64,000 bases of DNA from Enterococcus timonensis (GTDB lineage: Bacteria > Bacillota > Bacilli > Lactobacillales > Enterococcaceae), in assembly GCF_900104595.1 (NCBI RefSeq), contig NZ_FNVY01000004.1:248001-312000 (forward strand), in the 5' to 3' direction. Numbering within the stretch: the stretch's first letter is position 1; the number at the start of each line of letters is the position of its first letter. The notes below the pieces were generated by a model that ran no database searches, was not told where the DNA came from, and saw only the letters and a list, made by a program, of their open reading frames with translations. The translations under genes and the position numbers were made by a program. Shown here piece by piece: positions 56,660-64,000 of the stretch.

Positions 56660-57323
56660 TTGTCTAAAAGAGAGTCCTACGCAATTTGCTTTTTTTGAGC
56701 TGTTTACAATTCGCAATAAACCGCCGTTTCAGTTATGTTCAAGCTGCCAAAAAAAATTCACTGAAATTCCCCAACCAAGATGTCCTGGCTGTGCCCGCAG
56801 CCAAACAACAAAGGAAATTTGTTCTGATTGTTTAAAATGGCAGACTGTCTATAGCCAAAAAGTGCCTCATGAAGCTTTTTTTATGTATGATGCAGATTTT
56901 TCGGAGTGGATGGAGCAATTTAAATTTAAAGGGGCGTATCATTACCGCTTTGCTTTAACGGAAATGCTCGCTGGGAAAATCACGATTCCTAAAAACCATC
57001 TTTTAGTGCCGATTCCGCTCAGCCGTCAGCGTTACGAAAGTCGCGGATTTAATCAAGTAACTGCCGTATTGGAAAGTGCAAAATTTGCTTACACGCCACT
57101 CCTAAATAGAAAAGTAGATTTTACAGCCCAAAGTTTTCAAAAAAAGAAAGAACGGATGAATTTGCCACAAGTTTTTGAAGTGAATGAAAAATTTGCCAAT
57201 AGCTCTCAAAAAATTATTTTAATTGATGATGTTTACACGACTGGCACCACCTTAGTTAGAGCCCAACAAGCTTGTGAAGGACAAAATTTAAAGGTTGTAA
57301 AAACCTTAAGTTTCGCCCGCTGA
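56646..57323 (+). CDS. comFC: Competence protein ComFC (phosphoribosyltransferase-like)
   Basis: A 225-residue protein. Four CxxC-type pairs in the first 60 residues (CCNC, CSSC, CPGC, CSDC) form zinc fingers, and the C-terminal PRTase motif is KIILIDDVYTTGTTL. ComFC acts with ComFA in DNA uptake. The start is ATG 56646, giving the usual MICCNCLKE N-terminus; a longer frame to 56565 lies within comFA. There is no clear terminator before the hpf promoter. Confidence 0.93.
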   Translation: MICCNCLKESPTQFAFFELFTIRNKPPFQLCSSCQKKFTEIPQPRCPGCARSQTTKEICSDCLKWQTVYSQKVPHEAFFMYDADFSEWMEQFKFKGAYHYRFALTEMLAGKITIPKNHLLVPIPLSRQRYESRGFNQVTAVLESAKFAYTPLLNRKVDFTAQSFQKKKERMNLPQVFEVNEKFANSSQKIILIDDVYTTGTTLVRAQQACEGQNLKVVKTLSFAR

Positions 57324-57355
57324 AAAATTAATTTGCCGATTTGATAGCGATTTAC

Positions 57356-57429
57356 TTTCCAAATCAGTTCCCATTCGCTATAATTGAGTCAAGAAAGGAA
57401 AAATAAAGAGTGGTCCTTTATTTTTCCTT
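57356..57429 (+). promoter_or_regulatory. hpf promoter and perfect leader hairpin
   Basis: TTTCCA (57356-57361), a 17-bp spacer and TATAAT (57379-57384). The predicted transcript starts near 57391 and opens with a perfect 14-bp stem (57395-57408 with 57416-57429, AAGGAAAAATAAAG and its complement) around the loop AGTGGTC, 29 bases before the ATG. Confidence 0.65.
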
Positions 57430-57458
57430 CGATTTGGTAAACGAAAGGGGAAATTGTT

Positions 57459-57992
57459 ATGTTCAGATACAATGTCCGAGGCGAAAATATTGAAGTGACT
57501 CCAGCGATTCGTGAATATGCCGAAAAAAAAGTCGGTAAGTTGGAACGCTATTTTACTGATGTACCAGATGCAACTGCACATGTGAATTTAAAAGTTTATT
57601 CTGAAAAAACTGCTAAAGTGGAAGTTACGATTCCTTTGCCATATATTGTACTCCGTGCTGAAGAAACGTCACCTGATTTGTATGCAAGTATCGACCTTGT
57701 AGTGGATAAACTAGAACGACAAATCCGCAAATTCAAAACGAAGATCAATCGTAAATCTCGTGAAGGTGCTGATATTCCAGTACCAACAACTGAGGTGGAA
57801 GAAGAAGTCAATGAGTTAGATGTTGTGCGGACCAAACGCCTTTCTTTAAAACCAATGGATTCAGAAGAAGCCGTTTTACAAATGAATATGTTAGGCCATA
57901 GTTTCTTTATTTTCGAAGATTCCGAAACGAATGGAACAAGCATTGTTTATCGTCGTAAAGATGGTAAATACGGTTTAATCGAAACGAATTAA
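57459..57992 (+). CDS. hpf: Ribosome hibernation promoting factor, long form
   Basis: A 177-residue factor that dimerises 70S ribosomes into inactive 100S particles when growth slows. The N-terminal domain ([32 protein letters not shown]) binds the decoding centre; the C-terminal domain ([52 protein letters not shown]) makes the dimer, so this is the long type of Firmicutes. AAGGGG precedes the ATG. A hairpin in its 5' leader may control it. The order comFA-comFC-hpf-secA-prfB is conserved. Confidence 0.96.
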   Translation: MFRYNVRGENIEVTPAIREYAEKKVGKLERYFTDVPDATAHVNLKVYSEKTAKVEVTIPLPYIVLRAEETSPDLYASIDLVVDKLERQIRKFKTKINRKSREGADIPVPTTEVEEEVNELDVVRTKRLSLKPMDSEEAVLQMNMLGHSFFIFEDSETNGTSIVYRRKDGKYGLIETN

Positions 57993-58008
57993 TTAAAAAA
58001 AATTGAGG

Positions 58009-58056
58009 CAAGCTGTTCTTCTAGTCAGCCATTGACTAAAAGAACAGCTTGTTTTT
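58009..58056 (+). terminator. Terminator after hpf
   Basis: CAAGCTGTTCTTCTAGTCA / TGACTAAAAGAACAGCTTG, a 19-bp stem with one mismatch, then TTTTT. Confidence 0.93.
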
Positions 58057-58179
58057 AAGTTGGATCAAAAATTCAGCTTTATTTTTACATATAAAAATGC
58101 TAAACTTAAGCAGATAATGCTACCAGTCTAAAAATTTAGACCGGTCATTGATGAAATTCAGGATAGGAAGGATCATTCC

Positions 58180-60699
58180 ATGGCGAACTTTTTAAAGAAA
58201 ATAATTGAAAATGATAAAAAAGAACTAAAACGCCTCTCCAAAGTAGCAGACGAGGTGGAAACATTTGCTTCACAGATGGCCGATTTAACCGACGATCAAT
58301 TACGAGAAAAAACAGAAGACTTCAAAAAACAAGTTGCTGAAGGTCGCGATCTCGACGATTTATTACCAGAAGCTTTTGCCGTTGTTCGTGAAGGAGCTAA
58401 GCGGGTTTTAGGCTTGTATCCATATCATGTGCAAATCATGGGTGGACAAGTGTTGCATAATGGCGATATCGCCGAAATGAAAACAGGTGAAGGTAAAACT
58501 TTAACCGCCACCATGCCAGTTTATTTAAATGCGCTATCCGGTCGCGGCGTGCACGTAGTTACCGTCAATGAATATTTGGCCACTCGGGATGCCGAAGAAA
58601 TGGGCGAACTTTATCGTTTCTTAGGATTGACGGTGGGTCTGAATTTAAATGCCTTGTCTTCTGAAGAAAAGCGTGCCGCTTATGCTTGTGATATTACTTA
58701 TTCTACTAATAATGAATTAGGATTTGACTATTTGCGGGACAATATGGTTGTTTACCGCAATCAAATGGTTCAACGTCCGCTAAATTTTGCCGTTGTGGAT
58801 GAAGTCGATTCCATTTTAATTGATGAAGCGAGAACGCCATTGATTATTTCTGGTCAAGCTGAAAAATCCACTGCTTTTTATACAAGAGCCGATAATTTCA
58901 TTAAACGGTTAAAAGAAGACGAAGATTATAAAATCGACGTCCAATCTAAAACAATTACTTTAACTGAAGAAGGTATTGATAAAGCCGAAGAAAATTTTGG
59001 CGTGCCGAATTTATACGATGTGGAAAATACTTCTTTAACGCATTATTTAGATCAAAGTTTGCGGGCTAATTATATTATGCTTAACGACATTGACTATGTG
59101 GTCCAAGAAGGTAAAGTGCTGATTGTCGATCAATTTACTGGTCGGATTATGGATGGCCGTCGTTATTCTGATGGGTTGCACCAAGCGATTGAAGCTAAAG
59201 AAGGCGTGGAAATCGAAGATGAAACCAAAACTATGGCGACAATTACTTTCCAGAACTATTTCCGGATGTATGCCAAACTTTCTGGGATGACCGGGACGGC
59301 AAAAACGGAAGAAGAAGAATTCCGGGAAATTTACAATATGCAAGTAATTCAAATTCCAACCAACCGTCCGATTGTGCGTGACGACCGTGCGGATTTATTG
59401 TATCCAAACTTGTCATCTAAATTTAAAGCTGTTGTTGAAGACATTAAAGCACGCCACCAAAAAGGGCAACCTCTTTTAGTCGGTACTGTTGCGGTTGAAA
59501 CTTCAGAATTGCTCAGTGAAATGTTAAATCAAGAAAAAATTCCTCATGAAGTGTTGAATGCCAAAAATCACTTTAAAGAAGCCGAAATTATTATGAATGC
59601 CGGACAAAAAGGTGCGGTAACCATCGCTACGAACATGGCTGGTCGAGGAACCGATATTAAATTAGGTCTTGGCGTTAAAGAATTAGGCGGCTTGGCTGTT
59701 ATTGGTACTGAACGCCATGAATCACGCCGGATTGATAACCAGTTGCGTGGTCGTGCCGGTCGTCAAGGTGACCCTGGGATTACCCAATTTTATTTATCTT
59801 TACAAGATGATTTGATGAAACGCTTTGGTTCTGAACGGGTAACGGCTTTTCTTGAACGGATGAATTTGGCAGAAGAAGATGCCATTATTCAATCTAGCAT
59901 GATTTCAAAACAAGTTGAAGGCGCGCAAAAACGGGTCGAAGGGAATAACTACGACACGCGGAAAAATATTTTGCAATATGATGATGTGATTCGTGAACAA
60001 CGGGAAATCATCTATGCTCAACGCCAACAAATTATTTTATCTGAAGAAGATTTGACGCCTATTTTAATGAATATGGTGAAACGGACCATCGAACGCTTAG
60101 TGGATTCCCACACCCTTTTGGATCCGAAAACTTGGAATTTACAAGCAATTGTTGATTTTGCTGGCAATGCCATTGTTCATGAAGATGATATTACGGTAGA
60201 AGATTTGAAAGACAAATCCGCCCAAGAAATTAAAGATGATTTATATGCCCGAGCTGAAAAAGTTTTGGCCGAAAAGAAAAAAGTTCTTAACTCCGATAAA
60301 CAATTGTTGGAATTTGAAAAAGTAGTTATTTTGCGAGTTGTTGATAACAAATGGACCGATCATATTGATGCGATGGACCAACTGCGTCAATCCGTCAGCC
60401 TAAGAAGCTACGGACAAAATAATCCGTTGGTGGAATATCAAACAGAAGGTTACCAAATGTTTGAAGATATGATTGGTAATATCGAGTTTGAAGTGACGCG
60501 GTTATTTATGAAAGCTGAAATTCGCCAAAATGTTCAAAGAGAACAAGTGCCAGCGGGTCCTGCTAGACAAGAAGGTCAAGAAGAAGTCGTAGCCGCTCAA
60601 AAACCAGTGAAAAAAATGCCAATGGTCGGACGTAACGATCCATGCCCATGCGGCAGCGGCAAAAAATTCAAAAACTGCCACGGCAAAAATTTAGTATAA
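58180..60699 (+). CDS. secA: Protein translocase ATPase SecA
   Basis: An 839-residue motor that pushes proteins through SecYEG. Walker A is [12 protein letters not shown], the DEAD-like box [23 protein letters not shown], and [12 protein letters not shown] plus [11 protein letters not shown] belong to the second nucleotide fold. The C-terminal zinc domain is [25 protein letters not shown] precedes the ATG. Two repeat units begin at its TAA stop, then a terminator. Confidence 0.98.
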   Translation: MANFLKKIIENDKKELKRLSKVADEVETFASQMADLTDDQLREKTEDFKKQVAEGRDLDDLLPEAFAVVREGAKRVLGLYPYHVQIMGGQVLHNGDIAEMKTGEGKTLTATMPVYLNALSGRGVHVVTVNEYLATRDAEEMGELYRFLGLTVGLNLNALSSEEKRAAYACDITYSTNNELGFDYLRDNMVVYRNQMVQRPLNFAVVDEVDSILIDEARTPLIISGQAEKSTAFYTRADNFIKRLKEDEDYKIDVQSKTITLTEEGIDKAEENFGVPNLYDVENTSLTHYLDQSLRANYIMLNDIDYVVQEGKVLIVDQFTGRIMDGRRYSDGLHQAIEAKEGVEIEDETKTMATITFQNYFRMYAKLSGMTGTAKTEEEEFREIYNMQVIQIPTNRPIVRDDRADLLYPNLSSKFKAVVEDIKARHQKGQPLLVGTVAVETSELLSEMLNQEKIPHEVLNAKNHFKEAEIIMNAGQKGAVTIATNMAGRGTDIKLGLGVKELGGLAVIGTERHESRRIDNQLRGRAGRQGDPGITQFYLSLQDDLMKRFGSERVTAFLERMNLAEEDAIIQSSMISKQVEGAQKRVEGNNYDTRKNILQYDDVIREQREIIYAQRQQIILSEEDLTPILMNMVKRTIERLVDSHTLLDPKTWNLQAIVDFAGNAIVHEDDITVEDLKDKSAQEIKDDLYARAEKVLAEKKKVLNSDKQLLEFEKVVILRVVDNKWTDHIDAMDQLRQSVSLRSYGQNNPLVEYQTEGYQMFEDMIGNIEFEVTRLFMKAEIRQNVQREQVPAGPARQEGQEEVVAAQKPVKKMPMVGRNDPCPCGSGKKFKNCHGKNLV

Positions 60700-60818
60700 G
60701 GCTGTTTGGGGAGCGATGAACAACGTAGAGAATTAGGAAAATTTTTTATAAATCCTGATTTTGGATTTTAAAAATTTTATCTATTCTCCTAGTTGTTGCT
60801 CCCCAAACACCGTCAATA
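60698..60818 (+). repeat. Dispersed 3'-UTR palindromic element, unit R8a (after secA)
   Basis: AAGGCTG overlaps the secA stop. Arms TGTTTGGGGAGC[GATG]AACAAC / GTTGTTGCTCCCCAAACA pair perfectly around a four-base bulge. Inner hairpin of the AAATCC / GGATTT class. Ends CACCGTCAATA. Confidence 0.92.
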
Positions 60819-60938
60819 AGGTTGTTTTTGGAGCGGTTTGCGGTGTAGGAAAATAGGGGAATTGTTAAAATCCCGAATTTGGATTTTAAAACAAGGACAT
60901 CTTTTTCCCTAACCGCAGCTCAAAAAACACCGTCAATA
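60819..60938 (+). repeat. Dispersed 3'-UTR palindromic element, unit R8b
   Basis: Tandem to R8a. Arms TTTTTGGAGC[GGTT]TGCGGT / ACCGCAGCTCAAAAAA pair around the four-base bulge. Inner hairpin AAAATCC / GGATTTT. Ends CACCGTCAATA followed by AGGTCGTTTTTG, the start of a further truncated copy. Confidence 0.9.
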
Positions 60939-60964
60939 AGGTCGTTTTTGAAACAAAAATAATT

Positions 60965-61009
60965 ACAGGGTGGCTGACACATTGTCACGTCACCCTGTTT
61001 TCTTTTTTT
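60965..61009 (+). terminator. Terminator of secA after the repeat units
   Basis: ACAGGGTG / CACCCTGT with an inner TGAC/GTCA pairing, then a T-rich run. Confidence 0.88.
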
Positions 61010-61031
61010 AAAAATAATATGAGGTGAGCAA

Positions 61032-62139
61032 ATGGAAAATTTTGAAATAAAAAATCAATTAGCACAAATGCACGAAACAATCGAATCATTTAGGAGGTCT
61101 CTTTAACTTCGATCAATTGGAAGAAAGCATTGCTCTAAATGAAAATCAAATGACCGACCCTGATTTTTGGAACAATTCGCAACAAGCACAGCAATTAATC
61201 GACGAAACCAATATTTTAAAAAATAAATATGACTCCTTCCATAATTTTGCTACTGAAGAAGAAGAGTTAACGGTTCTTTTTGAAATGGTTCAAGAAGAAG
61301 CTGACGCTGAGTTGCAGCAAGAATTAGAAACTAGACTTTTGACACTCCATGAAAAATTGGCAGCTTTTGAATTGAATTTATTACTTAATACCCCCCATGA
61401 TCATTTGAATGCCATTGTGGAACTACATCCGGGAGCTGGCGGAACGGAATCACAAGACTGGGGCTCGATGCTTTTGCGGATGTATATTCGCTGGGCGGAA
61501 GCACATAATTTTTCGGTAGAAACGTTAGATTATCAAGCAGGAGATGAGGCGGGCATAAAAAGTGTCACCTTGTTAATTAAAGGGTACAATGCGTATGGCT
61601 TTTTGAAATCAGAACGCGGCGTGCATCGTCTAGTGCGAATTTCTCCTTTTGATTCTAACGCTCGGCGCCACACATCATTTTGCTCGGTGGAAGTTTTGCC
61701 GGAATTAAATGATGCCATTGAAATTAATATTAACCCTGATGATTTGAAAATTGATACATACCGGGCTAGCGGTGCCGGTGGTCAGCATATTAATAAAACG
61801 GAATCGGCGGTGCGGATTACCCATTTACCAACAGGAACCGTGGCAGCAAGTCAAGCGCAACGTTCGCAATTAAAAAACCGCGAGCAAGCTATGTCGATGT
61901 TAAAAGCCAAATTATATCAATTGGAAGAAGAAAAAAAAGCTGCCGAACAAGCAGCCATGCGGGGCGATCAATTAGAAATTGGCTGGGGATCACAAATTCG
62001 TTCGTATGTTTTTCATCCTTATGCCATGGTAAAAGATCACCGAACCAATTATGAAACCGGCAATGTCCAAGCCGTGATGGATGGGGATTTAGACGGCTTT
62101 ATTGATGCCTATTTAAAGTGGCAATTGGCCCAAGATTAA
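61032..62139 (+). CDS. prfB: Peptide chain release factor 2, expressed by programmed +1 frameshift
   Basis: RF2 ends translation at UGA and UAA. The gene starts at ATG 61032 behind GAGGTGAG and reads 24 codons ([20 protein letters not shown]...) to an in-frame TAA at 61104-61106. An internal AGGAGG (61091-61096 region) three bases before the slip codon CTT, then TAA and C, reproduces the RF2 frameshift site; after a +1 shift reading continues [15 protein letters not shown] to 62139, about 368 residues in all. SPF, the stop-codon recognition tripeptide, is in [11 protein letters not shown], and GGQ in [12 protein letters not shown]. The zero-frame stop is UAA, where UGA is usual. ftsE follows. 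Confidence 0.95.
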
Positions 62140-62248
62140 AAAATATTTTCAAATTGACATCTATTTGTAACGGTCTGTTGTCTGAGTGAAATAAAAAGAT
62201 GCTATAATCACTAAGCATTAAGAAAATGTGGATAGAAAGGAATTTGCT

Positions 62249-62935
62249 ATGATTGAAATGCAAGACGTCATGAAAAAATACGGGAATGGCACGACGGCGA
62301 TTCGTAATATCACGGTAAAAATCGACCAAGGGGAATTCGTTTACGTGGTCGGACCATCCGGAGCTGGGAAATCAACCTTTATCAAATTAATGTATCGAGA
62401 AGAAAAAGCGACAAAAGGCCAACTAAATGTAGCGGGTTTTGATTTGATGAATATAAAAAATAGAGATATTCCATTATTACGTCGAGAAATCGGTGTTGTT
62501 TTCCAAGATTACAAATTACTGCCGAAAAAGACAATTTATGAAAATGTTGCCTATGCCATGCAAGTTATTGGACGCAAACCAAGAGATATTAAAAAACGCG
62601 TAATGGAAGTTTTAGATTTAGTCGGTTTGAAACATAAAGTCCGGGTTTTCCCAACTGAATTATCTGGTGGGGAACAACAACGGGTGGCTATTGCTCGGGC
62701 GATTGTCAACACACCGAAAGTTTTAATTGCCGATGAACCAACCGGGAACCTTGATCCGGAAAATTCTTGGGAAATTATGAAATTACTAGATAAGATTAAT
62801 ACTCAAGGAACGACAGTTGTAATGGCAACCCACAATGCGCAAATCGTAAATACGATTCGCCACCGGGTAATTGCTGTAGAAAATGGGCGAATCATTCGCG
62901 ACCAAGTAGAGGGGGAATACGGCTACGATGTTTAG
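62249..62935 (+). CDS. ftsE: Cell division ATP-binding protein FtsE
   Basis: A 228-residue ABC ATPase that with FtsX controls septal peptidoglycan hydrolases. Walker [11 protein letters not shown]-loop [10 protein letters not shown], signature [14 protein letters not shown], Walker [14 protein letters not shown] and the H-loop ATHN are all intact. The start is ATG 62249 ([14 protein letters not shown]) with GAAAGGAA before it. TATAAT lies about 40 bases upstream of the start. It overlaps ftsX by eight bases. Confidence 0.96.
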   Translation: MIEMQDVMKKYGNGTTAIRNITVKIDQGEFVYVVGPSGAGKSTFIKLMYREEKATKGQLNVAGFDLMNIKNRDIPLLRREIGVVFQDYKLLPKKTIYENVAYAMQVIGRKPRDIKKRVMEVLDLVGLKHKVRVFPTELSGGEQQRVAIARAIVNTPKVLIADEPTGNLDPENSWEIMKLLDKINTQGTTVVMATHNAQIVNTIRHRVIAVENGRIIRDQVEGEYGYDV

Positions 62936-63812
62936 AACATTTTTTCGACATATTTGGGAAAGTTTCAAAAGTATCCGACGTAACGGCTGGATGAGTTTTG
63001 CCTCTATTTCGGCGGTGACCATTACTCTTTTATTAGTGGGCGCATTTTTGGCGATTATCTTAAATGTCACCAAATTAGCCGACGATATTGCTAACAATGT
63101 GAACGTAACTGTTTTTGTGGAAACAAAAACCGCTGAAACTGATGTTGAAGTCGTGGGAACGGAACTAGAAAAAATCAATCACGTAGAAAGTGTTGAATTT
63201 TCCAGTAAAGATGATCAATTAAAAAATCTAACGGAATCTTACGGCGATGCCTTTAATGTTTTCGACGGAGACACCAATCCTTTGCGAGATGCTTATATTG
63301 TCTCAGCCGATGAACCTGGAAATGTTAAAGAGGTCCAAGAAGCAGCCGAAGAAATTCCTAATGTGGAGCAAGCAGATTACGGCGGAGATTTTTCCGACCA
63401 AGTCTTTAATATTTCTTCTAGTGTGCAAAAATGGGGACTTATTGGGACGGTCATTTTGCTTGTGGTGGCGATTTTCTTAATTTCTAATACGATTCGAATT
63501 ACGATTATGACGCGTAAAAGAGAAATTCAAATTATGCGTTTAGTTGGTGCCAAAAATGGTTATATTCGTTGGCCTTTCTTTCTTGAAGGTGCCTGGGTTG
63601 GCATTTTAGGAGCCGTTGTACCAGTTTTAGCGATGGTCTTTGGTTACGATAAAATTTTCACTTTATTTAATCGCGATTTGATGAAAACTGGTTATTCTTT
63701 AATGGCGCCAGGAGATCTTGTTCCGCAAGTCATTATTTTAATGGTCATTACCGGCGCGGTAATTGGTTCTTTAGGATCTGTTTTATCAATGCGTCGCTTC
63801 TTAAAAATTTAA
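62928..63812 (+). CDS. ftsX: Cell division protein FtsX
   Basis: A 294-residue membrane partner of FtsE. One N-terminal membrane segment (about 20-43) precedes an extracellular domain of about 120 residues that contacts hydrolases such as PcsB/SagA/CwlO; three more segments follow (about 165-185, 215-238, 262-285). The sequence RRNGWMSFASISAVTITLLLVGAF and ISNTIRITIMTRKREIQIMRLVGA are typical. The ATG overlaps the end of ftsE; a terminator follows. Confidence 0.95.
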   Translation: MFRTFFRHIWESFKSIRRNGWMSFASISAVTITLLLVGAFLAIILNVTKLADDIANNVNVTVFVETKTAETDVEVVGTELEKINHVESVEFSSKDDQLKNLTESYGDAFNVFDGDTNPLRDAYIVSADEPGNVKEVQEAAEEIPNVEQADYGGDFSDQVFNISSSVQKWGLIGTVILLVVAIFLISNTIRITIMTRKREIQIMRLVGAKNGYIRWPFFLEGAWVGILGAVVPVLAMVFGYDKIFTLFNRDLMKTGYSLMAPGDLVPQVIILMVITGAVIGSLGSVLSMRRFLKI

Positions 63813-63835
63813 TTTATTTCAATCTGAAAATTTCA

Positions 63836-63878
63836 AAATTCCGGCAGCTCGCATTTAGTGGGTCGTCGGAATTTTTTT
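63836..63878 (+). terminator. Terminator after ftsEX
   Basis: AAAATTCCG / CGGAATTTT arms with a long loop and a T-run. The last 120 bases of the window show no gene. Confidence 0.8.
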
Positions 63879-64000
63879 ATTTTTCAAAGCGAGAAAACTA
63901 GTTTAAAAGATTGAAAATTTATCTGTGAAAATGAGAAATATTTAAGAGCTGTCTTTTTTGTCTTGCCAAATTATTAAAGAATCGGTACTCTTAATTGAGA

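Noticed and set aside
61032-61106. prfB as a pseudogene because of the in-frame stop
   Set aside because: The stop lies in a complete RF2 frameshift signal (internal AGGAGG, CTT slip codon), so it is programmed.

Overview
The window looks like a chromosomal segment of a low-GC Gram-positive coccus of the Lactobacillales, most likely Enterococcaceae. This is an inference from gene content and order. The supporting signs are the runs atpBEFHAGDC - DUF1146 - murA - epuA and secG - est - rnr - smpB, a D-aspartate-ligase-like ATP-grasp protein, many TTG starts, strong AGGAGG ribosome sites and a methionyl-tRNA synthetase without zinc-knuckle cysteines. Most of the sequence is housekeeping. I see no phage, insertion sequence, CRISPR array or rRNA.

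Layout. 1-900: 3' end of glmS. 1328-5545: an accessory cluster with an ATP-grasp ligase, one ABC ATPase and two related ABC membrane proteins. 5647-7304: rlmN and lepB. 7588-11014: a drug-type ABC exporter divergent from a TetR regulator. 11081-17993: a NUDIX/winged-helix regulator, deoxynucleoside kinase, metG, tatD-rnmV-rsmA and an ECF substrate-binding membrane protein. 18201-18913: a broken secreted-protein gene plus an intact small membrane protein. 19080-26864: a LexA-controlled Y-family polymerase, a ClC transporter, small proteins, a carboxylate-amine ligase, pgpA, a ferredoxin-NADP reductase and a cyclophilin. 27019-35360: a TetR regulator divergent from a giant acyl-CoA dehydratase activase-like protein, then yutD-nagD-DUF1461 and yjdI-yjdJ. 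35531-39451: secG-est-rnr-smpB. 40089-48924: the F1Fo ATP synthase operon, DUF1146, murA, epuA. 49282-51011: two secreted alanine-rich 3D-type proteins with WalR-like boxes. 51096-57323: yidD, a ROK kinase, tRNA-Tyr and tRNA-Gln, csbD, gntR, yigZ, an orphan PTS IIB, comFA-comFC. 57459-63812: hpf, secA, prfB (programmed frameshift), ftsE-ftsX.

The most striking non-coding signal is a family of about 110-120 bp imperfect palindromes: eleven units at seven loci. At every locus the units lie between the stop codon of a gene (0-30 bases after it) and that gene's terminator, always in the same orientation relative to the gene. The outer arms differ in sequence between copies but stay complementary, usually with a four-base bulge on the 5' side. 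The pattern fits a transcribed, structured 3'-UTR element that spreads or is copied, similar in architecture to ERIC, RUP or BOX repeats. I do not recognise it as a described family.

Other points of interest: prfB has UAA instead of the usual UGA at its frameshift site; the ATP-grasp/dual-permease cluster; the pseudogene caused by an 8-bp tandem duplication; WalR-type direct repeats before the two 3D proteins; and a perfect 14-bp hairpin in the hpf leader. Most genes are read left to right. Minus-strand genes lie at 7588-10104, 11081-11956, 20460-22004, 24639-26145, 27244-27861 and 54099-54755.
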